From positions 1-64,000 of the forward strand of contig JASJFT010000231.1 of NCBI GenBank assembly GCA_030770425.1: DNA of 64,000 nt. Direction: 5' to 3'. The translations under genes and the position numbers were made by a program. This document shows, one piece after another, positions 1 through 10,080 of this stretch. Each line of letters begins with the position of its first letter. Position 1 is the first letter of the stretch. Below the pieces are notes generated by a model. That model saw only the letters and a program-made list of their open reading frames with translations. It had not been told where the DNA came from and ran no database searches. This DNA comes from Darksidea phi. Taxonomy: Eukaryota > Ascomycota > Dothideomycetes > Pleosporales > Lentitheciaceae.

Positions 1-38
1 TACCTAATACTATACCTAATACGCTACCTAATACTATA
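1..38. repeat. 12-bp tandem repeat
   Basis: Three successive 12-base units of the type TACCTAATACTA, the middle one ending in CGC, followed by a partial unit. The array runs into the window edge, so its full length is unknown. It adjoins the inverted boundary repeat at 33-113. Confidence 0.7.
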
Positions 39-113
39 GTATATATAATATTAATATAAAAATTCTATAATTAGGGGTGCCCCCCCTAATTTAGGGATAC
101 TCGGAACCGTAGT
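33..113 (+). repeat. Left copy of an inverted boundary repeat
   Basis: This segment is the reverse complement, with divergence, of the repeat at 41661-41830. Shared blocks are an ACTATAGTATATATAATATT-like end, an AATTCTA box, a GGGGTGCCCCCC / CCCTAATTTAGGG box and the end CTCGGAACCGTAGT. The right copy has extra CCCTAA..TTAGGG palindromes between these blocks. The pair may be ends of one element or two solo copies of the same family in opposite orientation; the window cannot decide. Confidence 0.65.
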
Positions 114-288
114 ATGATTGGCGCAATTGCTGGCGCTGCGCAGAAGTCCTATAGCTTCAACCGTGAAAGCTGCATCAACGTCCGGTTTATACTAATATGT
201 AATAATGAAACTATATATATCTGATGACTAGTACTCATATTATATTCCTCTATATACTATAATTAAATAGTTAATCTTGACAAGTATT

Positions 289-483
289 GAATAAGTAGCA
301 GCCATCGCGTCGTCAAAACTCGTGGAATAACCTAAAAAGGTAATATAAAAAGATATTTCGTCTAGAATACCTTGAAACGCAAGAAGGTTGTTAGTTGCAG
401 TCATTGCTTGAGGCTCATGTCACGGTATAACTGCGAGGGCAACGGCCCGAGCTTCATGAAAGAGGGCGTGACGCATGCCATAA
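289..483 (+). repeat. RIP-mutated copy of a dispersed repeat
   Basis: About 195 bp that align directly with 17348-17550. Shared words include GTAGCAGCCATCGCGTCGTC, TACCTTGAAACGCAAGAAGG and GCGAGGGCAACGGCCCGAG. Most differences in the first half are transitions with T or A in this copy, for example ACCTAAAAAGGTAATATAAA here against ACCCAAAAAGGCGACACAAA there. This copy therefore looks RIP-mutated. It may be bordered by TATTGAA on both sides (positions near 285 and 484), a possible 7-bp target duplication. No coding capacity is seen. Confidence 0.8.
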
Positions 484-1075
484 TATTGAAATTTATTAGA
501 TTTAGTAGATTTATAAGGGTAAAATTTAAATAATCAATGTTAAGCTGCAACAGCTAGTCCTAATTTTATCTCACCAACGAACAGGGGTTTGTATTAGCGC
601 AGATGGGAGGCCGAGCTAAAATTATGGTGGGCAGAACTGCTTCCTTTTGTTACAACCCCACGCAAACCGCAGGATGTGGGGTATCCCAAGGAAGCCACGG
701 GCCAAGGCCACGGCTTAGTCAGTGATCCAACATCACGTGACAACGATCTGTCTGATCTGTCTGCCAAGAGAACAGAGCACAACAGAGCAGAGACATTGAT
801 TAGTTCTGATCTGTCGCGGGACTCAGCGGAGCAAGACAGATCAACTCTGGACTACGAAGGATATAAAGAAGACGGGCTTCTCGACTTCTGGTTTTGATTC
901 TTTGTAGTTAATCTTTCAGTTACACCTGACGCTTACGAACAAGATTGGATCTTTTCCTAAGTGGTTATTCTAGCAATAGAATTCGTTGACTTCACCTTGA
1001 CCTATCAGAAACCAACGGTACGACAAAGGTGCTATCGGCCCTAACCCGGATCCCGTGTCAACGCACGTACAACGT
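484..1075. other. Intergenic, no gene recognised
   Basis: The sequence is AT-rich at first (480-560) and of ordinary composition afterwards. Short ORFs on both strands around 594-897 show no recognisable domain, signal peptide or splice structure, and I do not support them as genes. Confidence 0.5.
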
Positions 1076-1076
1076 A

Positions 1077-1312
1077 CGAGGGCGTCGTATTTAGTGTGTC
1101 ATAACCGAAGCTGGGCATTTTTAAAACACCGAATCTTAATACTAAAAAATAGCTCTATATAGGCTTTAGCTCATAATTTATAGCCTTAATTCTATTATTC
1201 TATCCTAAAAACCGCGAGAAAACCCTATTTTGGTGGTATTTTATATAGGGGGAAGGTTTTGTGATGGTATACCAAGGATTTCGGTTATGACACACTAAAT
1301 ACGACGCCCTCG
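1077..1312. mobile_element. MITE with about 33-bp terminal inverted repeats and TA target duplication
   Basis: The left arm starts CGAGGGCGTCGTATTTAGTG and continues to about 1109. The right arm (about 1280-1312) is its near-perfect reverse complement and ends CGACGCCCTCG. TA dinucleotides flank both ends (1075-1076 and 1313-1314). The interior of about 170 bp is AT-rich and non-coding. Size, TA flanks and long inverted arms fit a non-autonomous Tc1/mariner-type MITE (family assignment inferred). It lies about 200 bp upstream of the kinase gene and could form a strong hairpin. Confidence 0.8.
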
Positions 1313-1513
1313 TATAACACCTTTCTCGGTAACAGTCTGGGCAAGCGGGGGGCCGTTTACCTACCCCGCCGCCAAGGCCGAACGGCAACACCTGTTCAGA
1401 GTCGTCTTCTAAGGCCTCCGCATTGTAAATATTGATGCTTTGAATTCATAAAACGGCTTTGTGTTGAAAATAATACGCACTCTTTCTCTGTAGCAGAGAG
1501 TACGCCCCTAGCG

Positions 1514-3121
1514 ATGGCGTCGTTGGACCAGGCTGCTTCTGGGACTGGCAACGGAACTGGAACGACGAGAGCGAACAGGCTCGTCTACCGAGACAACAAC
1601 CGCAGCGACCGTTATCCCTCCGGAGCGGCGGGAGCTTTTATGGGCAGGCGAGGTCTTCTGGTCGACAGTTTACCATGGCACCTGTTTCCGCACGTTGACG
1701 GACTTCCAACGATCGATCACACTCTCAGTCCCAGTAAAACGACAACGACGACCTTCGTGGACGTCGATACGAAACTTCGAATTGACTCCATTCTCTCCGA
1801 CTGGTACATGAGTCTCTGCGCACAAGAGGAACTGGAGATACGGCACCCTTCCCGGAGAATACTAGCCATGAGCCGCATTTGCGCCATTCTACACTTGATC
1901 AACCGGCATGATTTGCTACCCTGTTTCCTTGAGAATGAAATCACCGACGCTCAACTTTGCTTGGACTTGGAGAGCCTCGGAAAGTTCTTAGACGATCGAA
2001 GCACTATTGAAGCCTTTCATAAAGCGCAGTACCGAGCCAGGGTACGCGATTTCAAGGCAGACTGGTGTGACTTTGCCCAGCATGAACTGGTTCCTCTGAG
2101 AACAATACGACCACTGGGCCATGGTGGGTTCGCAAGAGTTGACTGCGTTGAACACGTCTTGAAGGGTCACGAACTAGCCCACAAAGTGTTCACCCTCAGG
2201 CGCAAGCAAGAAAAGCGAATTGAGGACAGCTTTCGTGCTGAGATCCAGATATTGAAGAGATTTAGCGGCCACCAGCATATCATTGAGTACATCGGCGCGT
2301 ACCGAAGTCCGAACTGCCTTGGACTACTCTTGCGACCTGTGGCAGAGTGCGATCTTTATCAATATCTAAGCAACCCGAACCGATACGACTTTGACGATAG
2401 AGACATGATCCTGGGACATGCCTTTGGTTGTCTTACTTCAGCACTTGCATTTATGCATAGTCACCAAGGTAGACCGAACAGCCCTCTTCCTCTACTAACT
2501 TACTAATACCCTAATTTAGTTCGACATAAAGACGTGAAAGCAAGCAATGTTCTACTGAAAGCTGCGCCCTCGGGAACGATGCTTATGTTCACAGATTTTG
2601 GCATTGCTTTGGACTTTAGCGACGTCGCTAATAGCATGTCAAACGGGCCTAAACCGCAACGAACGTTAAGATACTGTGCGCCAGAAGTTGCGCATGCACG
2701 AAAACGCGGCCGTAGATCGGATGTGTTTTCTTTAGGGTGTCTCTTCCTGGAAGTCGTAACAGTGCTCGCCGGTCACAGCTTGGATGACTTAGAAGATACA
2801 TTAGACGAGGACGGTAACTTCCATGAGAACGAGCAGCAGCTCCTGTCGTGGCTACGAAAGCTCGGAGAAGAAGAAACAGAGTTCACTCAGCTGCCTTTGA
2901 GATGGATACTACCGATGATGCACAGGCGTCCGGATGAGCGACCGCACGCTCAAGACATTGTCGATGCCATGGCAAATGATACTAAGTCTCGAAGAGAGTT
3001 GCGAAATCGCACATTTTGTGATTTATGCATCGATGAACTCAAAATCCAGAAAAAGATCACTTTGACCGAAACCGGATACGAAACAGCAGGCTCTGACAGT
3101 GACTACGACACGGGTAAGTGA
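1514..3121 (+). CDS. Protein kinase, likely catalytically active Ser/Thr kinase
   Basis: Exons 1514-2468 and 2520-3121 give about 507 aa; the 51-bp in-frame intron (2469-2519) carries the apparent stop at 2504. The spliced product has a full kinase core: glycine loop GHGGFA near residue 200, beta-3 lysine in AHKVF (K224), catalytic loop HKDVKASN (D323), DFG (D344) and APE. Lys replaces Arg in HRD, which is tolerated in many kinases. The first 190 residues are a low-complexity Thr/Gly segment and a helical region. A GTAAGT at 3114 overlaps the TGA used here; with a 44-bp intron (3114-3157, CTGAT branch, AAG acceptor) the frame continues through an acidic tail to 3420, overlapping the next gene. 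The 3' end is therefore uncertain. It is tandem with the pseudokinase gene downstream. Confidence 0.78.
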
Positions 3122-3365
3122 CTTAACATTTACAGGATATCCGCTGATTTTGGAAAGACAACGACCAAGACGAAAATCATGCACAAAGTCCACATCCGAA
3201 GCGATTCTACACAGACGACGAGGACGATGTTATTCCTCCACCAATAGATGTCGCTGAGTCATCTGCTTTCGGTCAAGATCGGACCTATATCGATATCACA
3301 GCAATTCCTCGACTTCAACTTGGACAGCAGCATCGCTTGATATATACTTATGTTTCGTTCGCACA

Positions 3366-5243
3366 ATGTCTGAGAGGTTGGTACACTTGCGACGCCTTAT
3401 GGACATGTCTAACGTGGTAGTCTACAATACCTTCGGCGACTGTTCAGAGCTATGGGCTTCTCGTATATACCTTCGCCGCAGGGTAGATTTTGAAATGCTA
3501 CGCTTGCTCAACTGGAGTTTCGTCATTGGGCTCTCTCGTGGAGGACCCCTGCAGCCATCTGAATTCGAGGCGGCGTCATATCAGAAGACGATATTGAACA
3601 ATGTTCTTCAGCAGCAGGCGATCATTGAACAGTGCGCATCGTACTATCCAGAACAAATAACGGCTGATCCAGTGGCTACGGGTAGCGGACGTCGATTGCC
3701 CGCTATTGCGACACTATTGCTCAACTCCGTCATCTCAAGCGTGATTGGGACACCCCTCCAGTCTGAAATCAAGAAAACGGCCTTATCCCAAGAGCCAAAA
3801 GCGGCGAACAATACAGACCTTGAGAAAACCATTGCGGCTTTGGAATTGAAGAACGATCAGCTGAGAAATATGCTCGACCATTCGAGTACCAAGATTCTTA
3901 GGGAGAAAGACGAAGAGACGAACTTGGAGTTGCTCCAATTATGCGAAACCCCCGAAGATCTACTGGATCTTGTACGTGGGGTGTGTCCCATTGGACTTCC
4001 TAGTACAAAGCCAGAATTCGATGTGAGAAGCTCGGACAAATTCTGGCCTCTAACTAGCGCACTTCACTCTATGACGGATGACGCCGCAGACGGACTTTCA
4101 ACGAGGATTAGCATTGCTCGGTTCGCGCGTTTCAAAGCTATTAATACAGCTGTAAATACGAGAAATGTAGGGCCGCCTACTGATATGTTAAATCTCTCCA
4201 GGAATGACATCAGCCTAACGCACGAGGATCATGATGGGTACGAAATCGACGCAAAGGTCCCTGGCTCATGGAATTTGCAACCTGGGAGAGCTCGACCAAT
4301 ATGGGTAGAGTGGAAAGAGTATGAGCCGTCTATATTCGCATATCCTGGGCCCGACCCCATCATTGTGGAACGGATCCAGGCCCTTGTAGCTCTCCTAAAT
4401 GATGGCAACAAGCCAAAAGCGCTTTCTGTCCCGCGTTGTCGTGGGTATTTCAACGACATTGATCTGGAGACTGGCGAAGACAATTGCCGATTTGGGCTTG
4501 TATTCGAAGTGCCGGACCACGTCCGAACTGGTGGTGGATCACTGGAACCCATCTCTCTTCTTGAACTTCTGCGATCCGGCGGTCTCAACGCAAGAAGCCT
4601 CAGTACTCGAATGGAGCTTGCTTTGAAATTGGCAGAGACTCTTCAACGACTCCATGCAGTGAACTGGTTGCACAAAGGATTGCGCAGTAGCAATGTCCTT
4701 TTCTTCGAGGATGCCGAAGGAACCCCCAATTTAGCTAATCCAATCCTGAGTGGTTTCGATTACTCTCGCCCAGCGATGAACGATGACATGACCGAGAAAC
4801 CTCCGGAGAGCGCTGGAACAGACATCTACCGACACCCAAATGTACAAGGATCAGGGAATCGAGACAGCTACGCCTACGGCTACAAGAGTACCTACGATAT
4901 TTACAGCCTCGGTATTGTTCTCATCGAGATTGCGTTTTGGCAACCCATCGACAAAGTCGTCGGAATCCGTGACTTAAGCAATGCTCGGCCTTCTGTGATA
5001 TTTCTTGTGCGAAAACGCCTTCTGGATGAGGAGTCGAAGGTTTTTGAGCAGATGAGGTTTATAGTTGGGGATGACTACACAGAAACCTTGAAAGAAGTCG
5101 TGAAGGCTTGTCTACAAGGGCCGGTTGCGTTTGGTTTGGACGAAGGAGCTGACGAACGCAAAGTGTCAAATATTGCAACACTTCAAGCTGGATTCTATAG
5201 AAAGGTAGTGCGACGACTGAGAAGGCTCAGGGAGCAGATCTAA
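3366..5243 (+). CDS. HeLo-like helical domain plus pseudokinase (DUF7580-type), copy 1
   Basis: Single-exon, 625 aa. Residues about 12-90 look like the helical prion-inhibition/HeLo type (DFEMLRLLNWSFVIGL, cf. the family's LDxExxRLxxW helix). Residues about 147-195 form a charged coiled-coil. The C-terminal 300 residues are kinase-like: WVEWKEYE resembles a beta-3 Lys strand, HKGLRSSNVLFF (H436) replaces HRDxKxxN with the catalytic Asp lost, and GFDYSR replaces DFG. TDIYRHPN and the YDIYSLGIVLIEIAFW helix are typical of fungal HeLo-associated pseudokinases. Proteins of this kind are linked to non-self recognition and cell death (family knowledge; role here inferred). The start may instead be Met12 or Met14 (3399 or 3405), which would lessen overlap with the upstream kinase. 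It converges on the next gene with a 38-bp gap. Confidence 0.8.
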   Translation: MSERLVHLRRLMDMSNVVVYNTFGDCSELWASRIYLRRRVDFEMLRLLNWSFVIGLSRGGPLQPSEFEAASYQKTILNNVLQQQAIIEQCASYYPEQITADPVATGSGRRLPAIATLLLNSVISSVIGTPLQSEIKKTALSQEPKAANNTDLEKTIAALELKNDQLRNMLDHSSTKILREKDEETNLELLQLCETPEDLLDLVRGVCPIGLPSTKPEFDVRSSDKFWPLTSALHSMTDDAADGLSTRISIARFARFKAINTAVNTRNVGPPTDMLNLSRNDISLTHEDHDGYEIDAKVPGSWNLQPGRARPIWVEWKEYEPSIFAYPGPDPIIVERIQALVALLNDGNKPKALSVPRCRGYFNDIDLETGEDNCRFGLVFEVPDHVRTGGGSLEPISLLELLRSGGLNARSLSTRMELALKLAETLQRLHAVNWLHKGLRSSNVLFFEDAEGTPNLANPILSGFDYSRPAMNDDMTEKPPESAGTDIYRHPNVQGSGNRDSYAYGYKSTYDIYSLGIVLIEIAFWQPIDKVVGIRDLSNARPSVIFLVRKRLLDEESKVFEQMRFIVGDDYTETLKEVVKACLQGPVAFGLDEGADERKVSNIATLQAGFYRKVVRRLRRLREQI

Positions 5244-5281
5244 AACACCGCTGAGATATATTTAACTCAAATACTGCTGTC

Positions 5282-6940
5282 CTAAAGACGGTCCGCATTT
5301 CGGCCATTTTTGAAAAGCATCTTTGGATCCAGGCTGTTGATCACTGAGTCGAGAACAACCAAAGGAAAAGATGCGTCGTTGCACTGAACCGGGAAGCTAC
5401 CTTGCAAGCATTTTACTACAGCCTCAGCATAAGAATTCCCCATAGTATGTGGCAAGTCTCGTTTCGCCGTCGCCACGTAACACTCTGCTAAGGTGTCTGG
5501 ATCCAGTCTGTCTTCCGATTCGACTCTTGCTTGCGCTTGTTCTTTCACACTTGAGATGGTGCGCCAAAGCCCAATTTCAAGAAGCACCACGCCAAGAGCG
5601 TATAGGTCATGAACCTGATTGAATGACTTTTGAGGCGGGCGCTGTCTCAAAGGGTGCCGGTACAGGTTTAACTCTGGGTCTTCATCGTATGTCCATTTGG
5701 TAGCACTCTCGGTCGCTCTTGAGAATTCGAAGTTCACTAGGAATGGATCTTCCTGCAGATCCCCTCCGGAGTCTCTGAAAAACACAATGGATCTACTTCG
5801 AAAGCTTTTGTGAACCCAACCATCAGCATGAAGAGCCACTAATGATTTTGCAATGCTTTGCGCGATCCTGAAACGACTCGATAACGACAACCCTGGTGTG
5901 ACCGAATGAGGGCGCCGAATGAGATCGAAAAGAGTTATCGGAGGTGCATCTCCCGCACCAGAAGGATGGGAGAATATAAACGCGAAAGCATCTTCCGCTT
6001 CCAGGCGGAGCAGTCCTCGCAAAGGTATTGTGGACAAGTCCGTCCGAGAGGAGAGTGCCAGCACTTCGGCAAGGCGGAGGATGTTATTCTCCTCTTCCAC
6101 GGACTCCGTATCTGCTATGTGCTTGACTTCCACGATTACGTTCTCCACCGTATTGTCAATACTTAGCACCGCGGGTGTCAACGTTGATCTTTGTTTAGGG
6201 AGCTCCAAAGCTGCGTTCTCAAGAAGAAGACTTGAAGGGTTCAATGGTGCAGCTTCGAGCAGTTGTCGTACGCGTACATGGCCAGACAGTCCGAGAAATT
6301 TCGCATTACCATCCGCGGTCCACCTGCGAAAGCCAGCCGCATTAGAATTGATATTGTTACTGTTCACGGCCATGGTCAGTTGCACGAGCTCCTTCAATTT
6401 GGCTGTCCATGCACGAGATGTGGCCAGTATGCGGCCGAGTTCCTTCTTCTCAGATAGCGCCCATCTCCAATCTAACGCTGGAATGAGCTTCTTCCCGCTG
6501 CTAGCAGTAGCTAGCGCTTGAGGTCGTTGTTTGGGTGCCTCCTCGTCGAGTTCCCGGACTTCGTTATCGAATAGTTCGAATGCAATGAGGTTCTGTTGGC
6601 TCGGCGCGTTGAGGAATGGACTCAGTCTCCTGTAGCCTTTGTCTTTCTCCGCAGCAAGCTTTGCATAGTCCCCTTCAGCAATCCTCAAGCCATTAAGTAC
6701 CCATTCAATCTTTTGGAGCCACTCCCGATTCAGATCCTCGTGAGGTACGAGGGTGCCATTGCTCTGGAAGAACAACAAGCCAAAGCTGCGAAGATAGAGG
6801 TGCTCGTATTCAAGCTCTTTCTGCAGCGCTTCTCGTTCGGCACCGGCGTGAGAGGCAGATTTAGCTGTCTGAGCAACGAATCGAGATAGTAAATAGACTT
6901 CCTTTAGAACAGTAATGGTAGCGAAAGCAAGCTCCGCCAT
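5282..6940 (-). CDS. HeLo-like helical domain plus pseudokinase (DUF7580-type), copy 2
   Basis: Single-exon, 552 aa from the Met that begins MAELAFATITVLKEVYLLSR; an upstream in-frame Met at 6991 is less likely because families of this type start right at the first helix. Residues about 1-190 are all-helical. The C-terminal half is kinase-like: VIVEVKHI at the beta-3 position, VHKSFRSRSIVFF (H near residue 377) at the catalytic loop with both Asp and Asn lost, NFEFSRA in place of DFG, then NLYRHP and VHDLYALGVVLLEIGLW. It should bind substrate or nucleotide poorly and act as a scaffold or switch (inferred). It is related in architecture to the gene at 3366-5243 and lies tail to tail with it. 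Confidence 0.82.
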   Translation of the reverse strand: MAELAFATITVLKEVYLLSRFVAQTAKSASHAGAEREALQKELEYEHLYLRSFGLLFFQSNGTLVPHEDLNREWLQKIEWVLNGLRIAEGDYAKLAAEKDKGYRRLSPFLNAPSQQNLIAFELFDNEVRELDEEAPKQRPQALATASSGKKLIPALDWRWALSEKKELGRILATSRAWTAKLKELVQLTMAVNSNNINSNAAGFRRWTADGNAKFLGLSGHVRVRQLLEAAPLNPSSLLLENAALELPKQRSTLTPAVLSIDNTVENVIVEVKHIADTESVEEENNILRLAEVLALSSRTDLSTIPLRGLLRLEAEDAFAFIFSHPSGAGDAPPITLFDLIRRPHSVTPGLSLSSRFRIAQSIAKSLVALHADGWVHKSFRSRSIVFFRDSGGDLQEDPFLVNFEFSRATESATKWTYDEDPELNLYRHPLRQRPPQKSFNQVHDLYALGVVLLEIGLWRTISSVKEQAQARVESEDRLDPDTLAECYVATAKRDLPHTMGNSYAEAVVKCLQGSFPVQCNDASFPLVVLDSVINSLDPKMLFKNGRNADRL

Positions 6941-8810
6941 CTTTTGGGAGGGTTTATGGATGAAGACACGTGTGGGCAGCCTATTTTGCATCCAATTTCA
7001 GCCTTGCGCCACGTTCTTCGCCAGCGCGTAAATAGCATTGCTCATTGGTCCGATATGATCCTACCAGCGTATAGGATTCTTGGCCACCATGCCGAAGTTA
7101 CGCTGTCGCCCGAAAAGACGCGACACCTATTAATATTACTTTTCATTATAAATACCTATAGGCTATATAATTAGCTATCTTCTATCTAAATTCTAATACT
7201 TAAGAGCTAGCGCGCTACTATTAGAATATGTAGCATTTCTTAATCTGTACTAGATACGTAGCTATATAGTATAATACATTTCTACACTGGAGCTCTTTTT
7301 ATTAGTAGTCATAATACTAGCTTTCTAATAGACAAGATTCTTAGATAGAATAAAACTATCTAATTTCTCTTTTAATATATCGAAGAGATAATAATTAATA
7401 CTACCTGAGGTATATGTCACGAGGAAGAACAGTAGGGCTCGCAAATATCCAAAATCTTCCGTCACCTGTATTCCTAGCTTCTCGAGCTCTTCCATAGAGT
7501 CCCGGACGAATGCGGTTATTGCCTGGCGTGTATTCCAATAGCAGTCTCGGAAGAATTTAGTGAGTTTGATATAGAGGAGTGCACAATCGAAGGCGCAAAT
7601 ACTAGACGAGCTCCGGATGGACGTTCTTAGGCGTATCGGGAAGTTGATAATACGACCTGACCGCCGGGTCATAACGCTTAGTTGGATTGGAGCGAGGGTC
7701 TAGAATACACTCTGCCATGCTACCTGATTAGGGTGATCTACACAACTTGAAAGATTGCATAGCTCAGAGTGCTATTCGACGTGGAGTACATAGAAACCTT
7801 GCTGCTAAGTCCTAAAGTCTAGACTAGAGAGAGAAACAAGAAAGCCATTAAAGGCTTCCAGATTCATTAGAAAATAAGACGGCTACTCGTAGGATACTAC
7901 GCTTCATACTCAGACATGAGAGTCTCACATGTAAAGCTATTAGCGCGAGTGCGAGGATAAGGCAACCTTCCATTCAAATACTTAACCATCTCAGCATAGC
8001 CCATCCCTACACCGCAATCTCAGCACAGCCATTCATCTCATGGGTATCCGTCCAAGTGTAGCCGTAGCAGAAATGCGCCTAATTACTATCGATTCTAAAC
8101 ATGGTGGTTATTCCCAATTTTGACGAAAGACCTTGTGCCTCTGAAGTCCTCTCTCTAGCTTCGCCGATATCACACTATGAGACAAAGTTCGCATACTTCC
8201 ACTGAATCCTGTATCACTCTCAGGGCAAATTTTGATACCTCGTTACCAAGCAGTTGTTCCCTTTGGTATTGTGTATCCAGCGCATTCTCTCGCCGCACTA
8301 CGACCTCCTTCCCGGCTCACTTATCCATTCTCGCGCGTTAACCACCGAGAACAATCCAGAACACCATTCTGCGTAAGGGACATGGATCCGGTGCAGACCC
8401 TGGCCCGGGAAGTTTCCAAGCGCGAAAGGGATTGTACTTGGAGAATCGTGTCGATGTTAGATGTCTAGATGATGGCTGTTATAGTTACGCAATGACACTG
8501 GAGTTAGTGGCTACTATAAGAAGAGTGGACAGAGCTAATGATTAGTCGGTCCTGGAATTTTTGATGGTCTATCTACACTCTAGGAAACCGGACATATGGT
8601 CGGGGAAGTTTGCCATGGGTAATGAGTACGAATGCATGGGAGAGAAATAACGCATTTTGATGCAAATTCGGCATTTGGTTGCTTGAATAATCTTATGTAT
8701 ATGGTACTGGTATATATAATGCACTCTACTTGCGGTTTCCTGTGTCTGTAGGCCTGTGACTACGCAGTCTATCCCTTTCATGTCCCGGGGGTATCTCATA
8801 CTGTTCCTAT
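6941..8810. other. Intergenic, partly AT-rich; no confident gene
   Basis: 7110-7330 is AT-rich and RIP-like. A minus-strand frame at 7325-7672 (115 codons) contains a plausible helical stretch (MEELEKLGIQVTEDFGYLRA) but no start context, intron or family that I recognise; it may be the relic of a gene. The plus-strand frame at 8232-8468 is also unrecognised. The rest shows nothing. Confidence 0.4.
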
Positions 8811-10012
8811 CTACTGATCCTTCTTCGCCTCTTTCTTCACTACGCCGGCCTTCGCAATCGCCGTATCCACTCCACTCAGCCTCCGCACAATAGCCTGTAT
8901 ACCCACAGGCAACACGCCTAGAACCTGCACATATCTCGAATACAGCGGCACGGCCACCTCACCACTCTCTCCCTTCTCGACCAGCTTCATTATATCCTTC
9001 GCCACCTCGGCCGGGGAAATGACAGGTGCCAAGAAGTTGCTCGGTGTCTTGACGGCCGCGAACATCTTCGTGCTTACCTGACCCGGTGTGACGAGTATGG
9101 TTTTGATTTCGTCAGCGTCGGGGTTCTGAGCGAGCTCAGCACGGAGAGAGTGGTGAAGGGCGAGGAGCGCGGCCTTGGAGGCGGCATAGGAGGAGAGGTT
9201 CGCGGCGCCGAGGTGGCCGAGGACAGAGGATACGGTTACGATGGTACCGCGGCGTTGACGAAGCATGTATGGGAGGAAGGTGCGGAGGGTGTTGAAGTGA
9301 GAAAGGGTGTTTGTGCGGAATGTTCTACGCGTGTTAGCGCTGGTCAAAGAGGGTATTTGGTAGGACATACTGTTCGACTTCCTCAGCTGTGGAGCTGAGG
9401 ATGGACTTGGTGTGGGCGATACCAGCGTTGTTAATCAAAATCGTTGGAGGGCCGAGCTGCAGCATGTTAGCATTCGTCTTTTCATCTTGAATCGCAATAG
9501 CCTACGTCTTCCATAATTTCGGCCGCAACAGCTTCAACCTGCTTCGCATCGCTGACATCGCACTCGTAGTACAGCACACCCTTTTGCTCGGCCTCATCAT
9601 ACTCGACCTTCTTCGTGTCCAGCACCGCCACATTGGCATTGCGCATCCCATATGTTTCTGCAATGAGTCCACCGAGGCCCTCCACACCCCCGGTAATGAC
9701 GATGACCTCCTCGCTCAAATCGACCTCTCTCGACCTGCCATACGCGATCCGGTCGCTGAAGAGGCCGAAAATACCGACGACGGTCATGAGCGTTGCCCAC
9801 GCTATCGCAATGCGCATCTCAAGCGCGTGCCAGGGCGTGTACTGCGCGCGCAGGCACAGAACCAGCACGCAAGACACGAACGGGTGGAAGAGCGTGTAGC
9901 CCAGCACACACCAGATGACATCGATGCTAAGGTAATGGTGCCATGGCTCGTCGGGGCGGTCGTGCTTCTTGGGGAGCTTGACCGCGACTTCGCGGATCTT
10001 GGGGGTGCTCAT
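8811..10012 (-). CDS. Short-chain dehydrogenase/reductase, membrane-anchored
   Basis: Exons on the minus strand: 10012-9506, 9456-9371 and 9324-8811, giving 368 aa. Both introns (49 and 46 bp) have GT..AG ends and restore the frame through the conserved core. Two hydrophobic segments (about 35-55 and 66-87) precede the Rossmann fold. Motifs are TGGVEGLG (107-114), NNAG (178-181), VSS (Ser 230/231), and YAASK with catalytic Tyr244 and Lys248. Architecture resembles retinol-dehydrogenase-like (RDH/DHRS) SDRs anchored to ER or lipid droplets; the substrate is unknown. Met at 10012 was chosen because related SDRs begin near there; two further in-frame Mets upstream (10045, 10078) are created by a 33-bp tandem repeat. 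Confidence 0.85.
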
Positions 10013-10080
10013 CGTGGACGAGCTGCAGGTGTTTGGGGGAAGCATCGTGGACGAGCTGCAGGTGTTTGGGGGAAGCATCG
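10010..10080. repeat. 33-bp tandem repeat across the SDR start codon
   Basis: Two exact 33-bp units (10010-10042 and 10043-10075) plus five more bases. Each unit contributes an in-frame Met plus ten codons (MLPPNTCSSST when read from the upstream Mets). Unit length is a multiple of three, so every unit can supply an alternative start without a frame change. Confidence 0.85.

Noticed and set aside
2504..2506. Apparent stop splitting the kinase into two ORFs
   Set aside because: It lies in a 51-bp intron with donor, CTAAC-type branch and TAG acceptor; splicing yields a perfect catalytic-loop region.
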